A stretch of DNA of 10,682 nt. It comes from an uncultured Lachnospiraceae bacterium. GTDB taxonomy: Bacteria; Bacillota_A; Clostridia; Lachnospirales; Lachnospiraceae. The stretch spans positions 1 to 10,682 of the forward strand of contig CAMYVI010000067.1 of assembly GCA_947302185.1 (NCBI GenBank). The letters run 5' to 3'. Of this stretch, positions 1 to 6,850 are shown one piece after another. The notes below the pieces were generated by a model. It was not told where the DNA came from. It did no database searches and worked only from the letters and a program-made list of their open reading frames with translations. Numbering within the stretch: position 1 is the first letter of the stretch; every line of letters begins with the position of its first letter. The translations under genes were made by a program, and so were the position numbers.

Positions 1-47
1 GTGTCACCTTGCGCGCGTATCATAGACTTACGTCACGAGTATTGCGC

Positions 48-168
48 GATGAAGAATAAAGGCTGTCGCATTTAGAGCATTGCAGCAACTGAACAGGAGC
101 GGTCATATATGGAACCATTACGTTCAGTTTATGCCATCATAATGCGGCAGTCTCTTTTATTATTCATC
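48..168. repeat. Nested imperfect palindrome (structured RNA, long-loop terminator or small palindromic element)
   Basis: The two halves of this 121-base stretch pair in nested blocks: 48-60 with 156-168 (12 of 13 pairs), 61-72 with 141-152 (all 12 pairs, two of them G-U), 77-80 with 131-134, and 87-94 with 122-129 (8 of 8). The centre, 101-116, can add three more pairs. The GC-rich block is flanked by A-rich sequence on the left and T-rich sequence on the right, as in a bidirectional terminator, but the loop is unusually long. I see no open reading frame, no clear target-site duplication and no known riboswitch class. The promoter candidate at 175-203 lies downstream, so the element need not be in the aminopeptidase mRNA. 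It could end an upstream transcript, be a small noncoding RNA, or be a MITE-like repeat. Pairing was worked out by eye. Confidence 0.55.
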
Positions 169-174
169 TCTGTT

Positions 175-203
175 CTGACAGGATGAATCAGTGTTTTTGT
201 ATT
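175..203 (+). promoter_or_regulatory. Candidate sigma-A promoter for the M18 aminopeptidase gene
   Basis: CTGACA at 175-180 matches the -35 consensus at five of six positions. It is followed after exactly 17 bases by TGTATT at 198-203, which matches the -10 consensus at four of six. Transcription would start near 210, giving a short leader that contains the AGGGAGG ribosome binding site at 218-224. The spacing is ideal but the -10 is imperfect, so this is only a candidate. Confidence 0.4.
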
Positions 204-231
204 TTGCCGAAAGTATTAGGGAGGCTTGCGA

Positions 232-1581
232 ATGAAAGACTGCTACAGAGAAACCGCTCGGGAACTGATTGAATTTCTCGGGAAGAGCCCGAGCTGTTTT
301 CATGCTGTGAACACCGTGAAACAGATGCTGATATCGGAAGGCTATAATGAACTCTATGAGATTGACAGTTGGAGACTTATACCGGGAGGAAAATATTTTG
401 TCACGAGGAATAATTCAGCTGTCATTTCCTTCAGGATACCTGAGGAAATATCAGAAGTTCCCGGGTTTATGATTATTGCCTCACATTCTGATTCTCCGAC
501 ATTAAAGATCAAGGAAAACCCTGAAATGACAGCAGCAGGTCATTACGTTAAATTAAATGTAGAGAGATACGGAGGCATGCTTATGGCGCCCTGGTTCGAC
601 AGACCTCTTTCGGCTGCGGGACGAGCGGTCGTTCGTGTAAACGGCGCTGATGGCGTGTGTAATTTTGAGGAGAGACTGGTGAACATTGACAGGGATCTGC
701 TCATGCTGCCGTCTCTTGCCATTCATATGAACAGAGAGGCAAATTCAGGCCATACCTACAGTGTGCAGAATGAGCTGTGCCCCATTTTCGGAGATGACAG
801 TGCGGCAGGAAAGTTCAAAGAAATCATTGCGTCAAATGCAGGCGTCTCGGAGTCTGATCTGCTGAGCTATGATATCTTTCTCTACAACAGGGACAGACCA
901 AGTATCTGGGGGGCTTCGGAGGAATTTCTTTCCGCACCGCGGCTTGATGACCTGTCGTGCTGCTACGGAACGCTGAAGGGTTTCCTGACAGCAGGTAATT
1001 GCGGAAAAATCCCGGTTCATGCGGTATTTGACAACGAGGAGGTCGGTTCGAGGACGAAGCAGGGAGCGGATTCCACTTTCCTGCATGATACCCTGGAGAG
1101 AATCTCCGGGGGAAGAGAAGAACTTTCCCGAGCTGTTGCAGGCAGTTTTATGATTTCTGCGGACAACGCACATGCCCTGCATCCGAATTATGCGGATAAG
1201 GCTGATCCCGTGAACCGTCCGGTCATGAACGGCGGAATCGTTATCAAAGAAGCCGCAACTCAGAAATATACTACAGACGCAGTCTCGAAGGCAGTCTGTG
1301 CCGAAATCTCGCGACGTGCGGAAGTCCCCGTGCAATATTATGTGAACAATTCGGATGTGACCGGGGGATCGACATTGGGAAATATATCGGGAGCGCACGT
1401 ATCGTGCGATACTGTGGACATAGGATTGGCTCAGCTTGCCATGCATTCGCCGTATGAGACGATGGGCGTACAAGACGAGTGGTATCTTGTGGCATTTTCC
1501 AGGACTTTTTATGAGACTCCCCTGGTCAGGAATAACGGGAGCTGGATCATCAAGAACTCCCGAGATGTTCTTGAAATCTGA
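232..1581 (+). CDS. apeB: M18 family aminopeptidase (zinc metallopeptidase)
   Basis: This predicted 449-residue cytosolic enzyme removes N-terminal residues from peptides, in this family often acidic or hydrophobic ones. All expected M18 metal and catalytic residues are visible: His85 in ASHSDSP, bridging Asp239 in PRLDDL, the Glu269-Glu270 pair in DNEEVGS, Asp311 in SADNAH, and His405 in MHSPYE. The segment YGGMLMAPWFDRPLSAAGR resembles the ApeB/aspartyl aminopeptidase branch. There is no signal peptide or membrane segment. M18 enzymes usually form large dodecameric shells, and the length is normal. I chose ATG 232 because AGGGAGG at 218-224 lies seven bases upstream; a TTG two codons earlier would sit only one base from it. 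No convincing terminator follows, so read-through toward the alpha-galactosidase is possible. Family assignment is secure; exact substrate preference is not. Confidence 0.95.
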   Translation: MKDCYRETARELIEFLGKSPSCFHAVNTVKQMLISEGYNELYEIDSWRLIPGGKYFVTRNNSAVISFRIPEEISEVPGFMIIASHSDSPTLKIKENPEMTAAGHYVKLNVERYGGMLMAPWFDRPLSAAGRAVVRVNGADGVCNFEERLVNIDRDLLMLPSLAIHMNREANSGHTYSVQNELCPIFGDDSAAGKFKEIIASNAGVSESDLLSYDIFLYNRDRPSIWGASEEFLSAPRLDDLSCCYGTLKGFLTAGNCGKIPVHAVFDNEEVGSRTKQGADSTFLHDTLERISGGREELSRAVAGSFMISADNAHALHPNYADKADPVNRPVMNGGIVIKEAATQKYTTDAVSKAVCAEISRRAEVPVQYYVNNSDVTGGSTLGNISGAHVSCDTVDIGLAQLAMHSPYETMGVQDEWYLVAFSRTFYETPLVRNNGSWIIKNSRDVLEI

Positions 1582-1640
1582 ACAGGCCGAATATCATGAT
1601 GTGCGGCTTCGGATTGGATAATACTATTTAACAGAAAGCA

Positions 1641-1675
1641 AGTAACGTACGACAAAAAGGATAGTAATACGACAA
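1641..1675. repeat. Direct repeat upstream of the alpha-galactosidase gene (possible operator)
   Basis: AGTAACGTACGACAA at 1641-1655 recurs as AGTAATACGACAA at 1663-1675, two bases shorter. The shared TACGACAA cores start 20 bases apart, about two helical turns. A related string, GACAAAGTAACAATT, follows at 1703-1717. Such helically phased repeats could bind a regulator of the downstream sugar gene, but no regulator gene is in the window and I found no confident -35/-10 pair here. The rest of the 1582-1742 gap shows only weak inverted repeats. Confidence 0.35.
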
Positions 1676-1742
1676 TTTATATGTTATTCTCGGTTTATCC
1701 ATGACAAAGTAACAATTCAGCGCGAGATCACAGGAGATTTTT

Positions 1743-3926
1743 ATGTCGGTCATTATTAACGAAGAGAGCAGGGTATTCACGATCAATACAGAAAAAAGCA
1801 CTTATCAGTTCAAAGTCGGAAGATACGGACACCTTCTTCATCTGTATTATGGCAGGCACATGGAGGGGATTGCAGATTTTCTGATTGTTTCTGCAGACCG
1901 CGGTTTCTCAGGAAACCCGTACGAAGCCGGAACAGACAAAACATATTCTCTTGATTCCATGCCTCAGGAGCTGCCGGCAAACGGCACCGGTGATTACAGA
2001 AGCCCGGCGGTAATTCTTGAAAATGCAGACGGTACGGAGGCGGTAGACTTCAGGTATATCGGTTATCGTCTCGAGGAAGGAAAGTATAGCCTCCCCGGTC
2101 TGCCTGCTGTTTACTGTGCAGAAGGAGATAATGCCCAGACGCTCCGCATTTTCATGGAAGACCCGTATACACATGTTCAGGCTGAGCTCCTTTACGGTGT
2201 GCTTCCGCAGATTGATATAATAACCCGTGCCCTGATCATCAGGAATGCAGGTGAAGGAAAAATTTACCTCGAGAAGGTACAGGGGGCAGTTCTGGATTTC
2301 GTGACGGGCGATTTCGATCTGATTTCTTTCAGCGGCCGCCATACGATGGAGAGAACTCCCGAAAGAGCCCGTGTAGGCCATACCTGTCATACGATCAGCA
2401 GCCGGAGAGGTGCTTCATCCCATCAGCAGAACCCGTTCGTAATTCTTGCGGATGCGCATACCGACGAGGACGCCGGAGACTGCTGGTCGATGGCGTTTGT
2501 CTACAGCGGCGGTTTCAAGGCAGAATGTGAAAAGGATCAGTATAATCAGACCAGACTGCAGATGGGTCTCATGGATGAAAAATTCAGGTATCCTCTCGCA
2601 AACGGAGAGGAATTTGTATGTCCTGAGGTCATTATGACTTATTCGAGCCATGGTTTTGCGCAGCTCACACATAATATGCATGACTGCATCCGCAGACATG
2701 TATGCCGCGGAAAGTTCAGGGATATTGTGAGACCTGTATTAATCAACAGCTGGGAAGCGTCATATTTCAATTTTACCGGCGAGATGCTTGTCGAACTGGC
2801 CGAACAGGCGAAAGAAAGCGGCGTGGAGATGCTGGTAATGGATGACGGATGGTTCGCTGACCGTGATGATGACCGCCATGCGCTCGGTGACTGGTATGTT
2901 AATGAGTACAAGCTCGACGGATCTTTAAAAGAACTGGTGGATCGGGTGAACGATATCGGCCTGAAATTCGGTATCTGGATCGAGCCTGAGATGGTCAATG
3001 AGAGCAGCCGGCTCTATAAGGAGCATCCGGAATGGGCGATGGTCATTCCGTGCAGAAAACCCAACCGCTCACGGTACCAGCTCCTGCTTGATTTTTCCAG
3101 AAAAGATGTCGTCGATTATATTTATGAGAAAATCAGCGGCATCCTGAAATCTGCAAATATCGAGTATGTGAAATGGGATTTCAACCGATCTGTATTTGAT
3201 GTATACTCAGCTGCGGCTAAAGACCAGGGAACCGTTCTTTACGACTATGTACTCGGGCTTTATGATTTTCTTGAACGTTTGAATCGAGATTTCCCTGATA
3301 TAATGATAGAGGGCTGCAGCGGCGGAGGCGGGAGATTTGACGCAGGCATGCTCTATTACACGCCTCAGATCTGGTGCAGTGACAATACTGATGCGATCGA
3401 CCGGCTTAGTATTCAGTACGGTACGTCGTTTGCATATCCCGTTTCTACAATGGGGTCTCACGTGTCGGTCGTTCCGAACGAACAGAACGGGCGAGTTACG
3501 GATATAAGCGTGAGGTCTGCAGTCGCTATGGCAGGCAGCTTCGGTTATGAGTTCAGCTTTACGAGAATTTCGAAATCCGAAAGGGATACTATAAATGCTG
3601 ATATTGAGACATATAAAAGGCTGGCTCCTTTAATGATGGACGGTTTGTATTATCGTCTTTCAGTGCCGAATAAGGATATGTTCACAGCCTGGGAGATGGT
3701 CGCAAGGGATGGCAGCGAGGCGGTCGTTACGGCTGTTACGACGGAGATACACGGGAACATGCCGATCAGGTATGTGCGTATGAAAGGGCTTGACAGCGGA
3801 AGAATATATCGCGATGAAGCAACAGGCAGGCAGTACCCGGCGGATGTTCTCATGCAGGTCGGCTGGCCGCTTCCGTACGAAACCGGAGAGTACCGCGCTT
3901 ACAGGATGCATCTTGTAAGGGTTTGA
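1743..3926 (+). CDS. Alpha-galactosidase, glycoside hydrolase family 36
   Basis: This predicted 727-residue intracellular retaining alpha-galactosidase should release terminal alpha-1,6-galactose from melibiose, raffinose and stachyose. The order is an N-terminal beta-sandwich (about 1-325), a TIM barrel (about 330-640) and a C-terminal beta domain. Diagnostic GH36 motifs are NSWEASYFNF (335-344), MDDGWF (366-371), WIEPEMVNE (412-420), KWDFNR with nucleophile Asp479, GCSGGGGRFD (524-533), and CSDNTDA (545-551), which holds the acid/base Asp. The length matches the tetrameric Bacillota enzymes such as Geobacillus AgaA/AgaB. There is no signal peptide, so the substrate must be imported, yet no transporter or sugar regulator is adjacent. 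ATG 1743 is preceded by AGGAG at 1732-1736 with a six-base spacer. A strong terminator follows at 4027. I see no frameshift or missing key residue. Confidence 0.96.
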   Translation: MSVIINEESRVFTINTEKSTYQFKVGRYGHLLHLYYGRHMEGIADFLIVSADRGFSGNPYEAGTDKTYSLDSMPQELPANGTGDYRSPAVILENADGTEAVDFRYIGYRLEEGKYSLPGLPAVYCAEGDNAQTLRIFMEDPYTHVQAELLYGVLPQIDIITRALIIRNAGEGKIYLEKVQGAVLDFVTGDFDLISFSGRHTMERTPERARVGHTCHTISSRRGASSHQQNPFVILADAHTDEDAGDCWSMAFVYSGGFKAECEKDQYNQTRLQMGLMDEKFRYPLANGEEFVCPEVIMTYSSHGFAQLTHNMHDCIRRHVCRGKFRDIVRPVLINSWEASYFNFTGEMLVELAEQAKESGVEMLVMDDGWFADRDDDRHALGDWYVNEYKLDGSLKELVDRVNDIGLKFGIWIEPEMVNESSRLYKEHPEWAMVIPCRKPNRSRYQLLLDFSRKDVVDYIYEKISGILKSANIEYVKWDFNRSVFDVYSAAAKDQGTVLYDYVLGLYDFLERLNRDFPDIMIEGCSGGGGRFDAGMLYYTPQIWCSDNTDAIDRLSIQYGTSFAYPVSTMGSHVSVVPNEQNGRVTDISVRSAVAMAGSFGYEFSFTRISKSERDTINADIETYKRLAPLMMDGLYYRLSVPNKDMFTAWEMVARDGSEAVVTAVTTEIHGNMPIRYVRMKGLDSGRIYRDEATGRQYPADVLMQVGWPLPYETGEYRAYRMHLVRV

Positions 3927-4026
3927 TTTCTAAAGCAGAATTCTTGCCTGGAAGTCAGTGATAAAAATGTCCCTGACACAGAGCTCCCGAATACTCTTTA
4001 GGATTAATAAATCAGAGAAAAATTAA

Positions 4027-4061
4027 TGCACGAAGTTTTTGCGGAAACTTCGTGCATTTTT
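4027..4061 (+). terminator. Rho-independent terminator after the alpha-galactosidase gene
   Basis: TGCACGAAGTTT (4027-4038) pairs perfectly with AAACTTCGTGCA (4045-4056) around a six-base loop and is followed by five T residues (4057-4061). A-rich sequence just before the stem (4016-4022) could allow some termination in the opposite direction. It separates the metabolic genes from the pilus cluster. Confidence 0.88.
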
Positions 4062-4062
4062 G

Positions 4063-4080
4063 CGTCTTGCGAAAAAGACG
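4063..4080 (+). other. Second small hairpin following the terminator
   Basis: CGTCTT (4063-4068) pairs with AAGACG (4075-4080) around a six-base loop. It starts two bases after the first terminator's T-run. The downstream sequence is T-rich but interrupted, so at most it is a weak backup terminator. Confidence 0.4.
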
Positions 4081-4136
4081 GCTTTATTGTTATTCTTTTT
4101 CTACCAAATCCGATCGGCCCGGTCAGGGCTGCATGC

Positions 4137-4175
4137 GAAGCGGTTCCGCTTCCCGAAATTCCCGTTATTTATACT
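4137..4175 (+). promoter_or_regulatory. Weak promoter candidate with palindrome ahead of the pilin gene
   Basis: TATACT at 4170-4175 matches the -10 consensus at five of six positions, but no good -35 lies 16-18 bases upstream. That position is instead occupied by the inverted repeat GAAGCGG (4137-4143) / CCGCTTC (4146-4152). A poor -35 overlapping a palindrome fits a regulated promoter with a bound transcription factor, but this is inference. A promoter is expected somewhere between the terminator at 4061 and the pilin gene. Smaller palindromes, CCGATCGG at 4110-4117 and GCCC/GGGC at 4117-4129, lie in the same stretch. Confidence 0.33.
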
Positions 4176-4208
4176 GAGCAGTTACACTTAAGTTCTGTCT
4201 TTTAGTGA

Positions 4209-4219
4209 AAAGGAGGTGA
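4209..4219 (+). promoter_or_regulatory. Near-perfect Shine-Dalgarno sequence of the pilin gene
   Basis: AAAGGAGGTGA is complementary to essentially the whole anti-Shine-Dalgarno tail of 16S rRNA, with seven bases between AGGAGG and ATG 4224. It is the strongest ribosome binding site in the window and fits high-level synthesis of a major structural subunit. Confidence 0.8.
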
Positions 4220-4223
4220 ATAT

Positions 4224-4391
4224 ATGGATGAACTGTATCTTTTTCTGGAGGAAGAAGAAGGCGTGACAGTAGTGGAAATTATTCTCGTCTTACTGGTTCT
4301 TATTGCTCTTGTAGCACTTTTTAAGACACAGCTCACCAGTCTTGTGAACAGCATTCTCGGTAAAGTGACTTCGAATGCCGATAAAATCTGA
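4224..4391 (+). CDS. Flp1-like type IVb pilin (probable major Tad pilus subunit)
   Basis: This 55-residue prepilin would be processed by a type IV prepilin peptidase and polymerised into a thin Flp/Tad pilus. It has a 13-residue leader, a Gly13/Val14 cleavage site with the conserved Glu at +5 (Glu18, in GVTVVE), and a hydrophobic helix at about 14-33, then a short polar tail ending NADKI. This is the layout of the small clostridial Flp1-like pilins. The leader is odd: it has no Lys or Arg and six acidic residues, where many prepilins carry positive charge. The start is fixed by the exceptional Shine-Dalgarno site. It is the first gene of the pilus cluster, and the prepilin peptidase lies about 2.5 kb downstream. 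The role as major subunit is inferred from size, position and translation signal. Confidence 0.86.
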   Translation: MDELYLFLEEEEGVTVVEIILVLLVLIALVALFKTQLTSLVNSILGKVTSNADKI

Positions 4392-4509
4392 ATCTTAACC
4401 TTTACTCCCAATTTTTTCCTGATATCGGATTCTGAGAGAAACCGGGACCGGGCATGTTCCGGAGCCTTGTCACAGGGCATACCGAATCCGCGTATCTGTT
4501 TCGCAAACC

Positions 4510-4543
4510 GCATATCCGGTTAGCTGTCGGAAGCCGGATATGT
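4510..4543 (+). other. Hairpin between the pilin and DUF5702-like genes
   Basis: CATATCCGG (4511-4519) is perfectly complementary to CCGGATATG (4534-4542). Flanking G-U and A-U pairs extend the stem to about 12 pairs (4510-4521 with 4532-4543) around a ten-base loop. No T-run follows, so it is not a typical intrinsic terminator. It lies between the abundant pilin and the next ribosome binding site at 4555-4560. It may protect the 3' end of a processed pilin mRNA or partly block read-through. Otherwise I see nothing in the 176-base gap from 4392 to 4567. Confidence 0.5.
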
Positions 4544-4567
4544 ATCCGCAGGGCAGGAGGGATTACT

Positions 4568-6097
4568 GTGAAAAAAGCGAGTATCACGATTTATCTCAGT
4601 CTGATGCTGGTGCTTGTCGTATCCGTTATTTCCGCATCCATCGTTTCGGTCAAGGTACAGGCGGGACGAAGCCGGGTCGCCAATAGTGTGGATCAGGCGA
4701 TGTTCTCGCTCTTTGCTCAGTATGACAGGGATCTTCTGTCGAAGTATGATGTATTCTTCATTGATGGGACCGCAGGAAGCGGCAACATGCAGATCGGCAG
4801 CATCTATGACAGATTTACCGATGCCATGGAGTATATTCTGAAACCCAATAAAGGAAGCATTTTAGGTGGCAGGAATCTGCTGGATCTGTCACTGACGGAA
4901 GGGGCAGTCACCGGATATACTTTGGCAACTGATGTGAACGGCGGTATATATGCATCGCAGGCTGTCGAATATATGAAGGAGACCGCCGGCATTCAGGGTA
5001 TCTCCCTTCTGCTCGGAAAGTATGGTCAGGCTGCGGAAAACACACAGCTGCAGGAATCGCAGGGAAATATGCTGGAAGAACTGTCAGCGGGGATTTCTTA
5101 TGCCGACATAGAGGCTCAGTCGGCAGAAGCGATGAGAGCGGACGCCGAGGAGGCAGCAGAGCTTGAAGAAGCCGGAATCTACGGTCCGACGGAAGCTGAA
5201 GCAAGAGCGGCCGCAGTGCCCGATGATTTTGTGAATCCTCTGCCTTTTATCGCCGAACTCAGATCCAGAACGATACTTGATCTGGTGACAGGAGGCGCGG
5301 AGAACGTTTCCGGAAAAACACTGGAAGGAGAGGTACCGGCCAGCGGCAGAGGATACGAAAGAGGTGTCGGTGTAATAGATGTGCCGGAGGGTATGGGTTC
5401 GTTCGGATCCCACATTATCTTCAACGAATATATTATGACACATTTCGGATGTTTTACATTGCCGGAAGACAGCGGAGCTCTTTCTTATCAGGCAGAATAT
5501 ATACTTCAGGGAAAAAGCTCTGACCGGGAAAATATAGAAGCCATGATCGATAAGCTTTTTATGATTCGGGAGGCAGCAAATATTGTCTATCTCTATTCGA
5601 ATCCGGCGCGTTCGGAGGAGTTGACGGCGGCAGCCGGTGCTATCGCAGCCCTTCTCTTTATACCGTTTGCGGAACCGGCTATCAAAGCACTTCTCGCAGC
5701 CGGATGGGCTTTCTGTGAAAGTGTAGTTGATGTCCGCGCACTTCTGTCCGGAAAGAGAGTTCCTCTGATAAAATCCGACTCAACATGGCAGGTTTCTATT
5801 GCCGGGATTCCCCAATTACTCTCCGAAGGAGGACTTGATCAGGCGGCGGGTGATGACGGAGACGGCATGAGCTATCAGGATTATCTGCGTGTTATGCTTG
5901 CTGTCGCGGATGCTCAGACGCACATAACAAGGACACTGGATCTGGTGGAACTGAATATCAGGAAGGGCGGAAGACAGGGCTTTCGAATCGATTGCTGCAT
6001 AGAAGCCCTGACTGTAGAAGTTTCGGTGAGATCTGAAAAAAGGGTAGAACTTCAGGAAGTGCAGACAGTAAAATACAGAGATTTTGTAAAAGCATAG
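4568..6097 (+). CDS. DUF5702-like Tad-locus membrane-anchored protein
   Basis: This 509-residue protein has a short N-terminus (KKASITIY), one N-terminal transmembrane helix (about 5-30) and a large, probably extracytoplasmic body. The opening residues and the following FAQYDRDLLSKYDVFFIDG resemble the family I know as DUF5702, found in clostridial Tad clusters; its function is unknown. An Ala/Glu-rich, probably coiled helix lies near 179-212. A second hydrophobic stretch (about 352-390) may be a membrane hairpin or buried helices. Start GTG 4568 is chosen because AGGAGG at 4555-4560 is seven bases upstream. The in-frame ATG at 4454 lacks such a site and would put 38 extra residues before the anchor. 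The next gene begins 24 bases downstream. A pseudopilin-like or pilus-assembly role is inferred from position and N-terminus. Confidence 0.75.
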   Translation: MKKASITIYLSLMLVLVVSVISASIVSVKVQAGRSRVANSVDQAMFSLFAQYDRDLLSKYDVFFIDGTAGSGNMQIGSIYDRFTDAMEYILKPNKGSILGGRNLLDLSLTEGAVTGYTLATDVNGGIYASQAVEYMKETAGIQGISLLLGKYGQAAENTQLQESQGNMLEELSAGISYADIEAQSAEAMRADAEEAAELEEAGIYGPTEAEARAAAVPDDFVNPLPFIAELRSRTILDLVTGGAENVSGKTLEGEVPASGRGYERGVGVIDVPEGMGSFGSHIIFNEYIMTHFGCFTLPEDSGALSYQAEYILQGKSSDRENIEAMIDKLFMIREAANIVYLYSNPARSEELTAAAGAIAALLFIPFAEPAIKALLAAGWAFCESVVDVRALLSGKRVPLIKSDSTWQVSIAGIPQLLSEGGLDQAAGDDGDGMSYQDYLRVMLAVADAQTHITRTLDLVELNIRKGGRQGFRIDCCIEALTVEVSVRSEKRVELQEVQTVKYRDFVKA

Positions 6098-6121
6098 CTT
6101 AAAGACAGGAGGCGGATCAGA

Positions 6122-6850
6122 ATGTCCATACCGGATAGCAGAGTAAGAATAAAAAGATCCAGACAGCCGCGGACAGATGTGAAGGGAAGGGCTTTCCTGT
6201 CTGCCTCTGTCACAGTGGAGTGTGCGCTTGCTCTTCCTCTGTGGTTTTTCGCTGTCATCACACTGGTTTCTTTTATGATGGCAGTAAAGATACAAAATGT
6301 AAAGAATCTTGAATTGAGCAATCGAGCAAGATCGGTTGCCATGTACAGCGGAGTAATCGAGACAGAGGGCGAAGGGGTGTGGATAGATTTACCTGAGACA
6401 TACACATTTCATTATCCCGGTGCGCTCGGAAAAATCGCTCCGCTGAGAATTGCACTGAGAGCCAGAGTCTATCCCTGGATCGGATACGGCGGGACCGGAA
6501 CGGCAGAGGATAATAAAGAAAACGCGGGAAGCTCAGACACGGTCTTTCTGACAGATAATGCCGAAGTATATCATACTCATGCGGACTGTACGCATCTTGA
6601 TCTGACAATTATGCGCACTACGATGAGTGACGTTAATAATCTCAGAAATGAGTACGGAAGCAGGTATAAACCATGCAGTTCTTTTCCGAAAAACTATGAC
6701 GGTCCGGTATATGTGACTGCCAAAGGCGATTTTTACTATCCTTCTACAGGATACAATTCACTGACAAGACATGTGAGAATGGTCAGCAAATCGGAGTGCC
6801 CGGAACTCCGTATCTGTGAGAGATGTGCAGCGCTGGACGCAGCGTCATGA
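6122..6850 (+). CDS. TadE-like pseudopilin with Cys/His-rich tandem C-terminal repeats
   Basis: This 242-residue protein carries a TadE-type N-terminus: a 28-residue basic leader, a probable cleavage site Ala28/Ser29, Glu33 at +5 (SASVTVECALALP), and a transmembrane helix to about residue 55. TadE-like minor pseudopilins help assemble Tad pili. The C-terminal 100 residues hold two similar units. The first runs 141-188 (VFLTDNAEVYH, Cys156, Pro184-Cys185) and the second 196-235 (VYVTAKGDFYY, Cys232-Glu-Arg-Cys235). They align without gaps over 19 residues. Each resembles a small YH...C...CxxC module, but each has lost part of the Cys/His set. AGGAGG (6107-6112) lies nine bases before ATG 6122. 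The stop overlaps the peptidase start as ATGA. TadE-like assignment is firm; the role of the tail, whether metal, disulfide or structural, is unknown. Confidence 0.8.
   Translation: MSIPDSRVRIKRSRQPRTDVKGRAFLSASVTVECALALPLWFFAVITLVSFMMAVKIQNVKNLELSNRARSVAMYSGVIETEGEGVWIDLPETYTFHYPGALGKIAPLRIALRARVYPWIGYGGTGTAEDNKENAGSSDTVFLTDNAEVYHTHADCTHLDLTIMRTTMSDVNNLRNEYGSRYKPCSSFPKNYDGPVYVTAKGDFYYPSTGYNSLTRHVRMVSKSECPELRICERCAALDAAS

Noticed and set aside
1..47. Possible tail of an upstream gene
   Set aside because: No frame gives a recognisable protein end; the stretch is too short to support a call.
226..231. TTG start two codons before ATG 232 for the aminopeptidase
   Set aside because: The Shine-Dalgarno sequence ends at 224, leaving only one base to the TTG; ATG 232 has a normal seven-base spacer.
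832..1473. Long minus-strand open frame within the aminopeptidase gene
   Set aside because: It lies wholly opposite a gene with all M18 catalytic residues, has no family resemblance, and has a composition typical of an antisense shadow.
1665..1673. TAATACGAC, identical to the first nine bases of a T7 phage promoter
   Set aside because: The match stops there and the rest of the promoter is absent; it is part of a local direct repeat, so chance similarity is the simpler explanation.
4137..4152. GAAGCGG / CCGCTTC repeat as a terminator
   Set aside because: The loop would be two to four bases and no T-run follows; it is kept only as a possible operator.
4454..4567. In-frame upstream ATG that would lengthen the DUF5702-like protein by 38 residues
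   Set aside because: It lacks a ribosome binding site, overlaps the hairpin at 4510-4543, and would bury the N-terminal anchor motif. GTG 4568 has AGGAGG at ideal spacing.
5816..6295. Minus-strand open frame of 159 codons across the DUF5702/tadE-like junction
   Set aside because: It has no recognisable motif and spans two well-supported plus-strand genes including their ribosome binding site.
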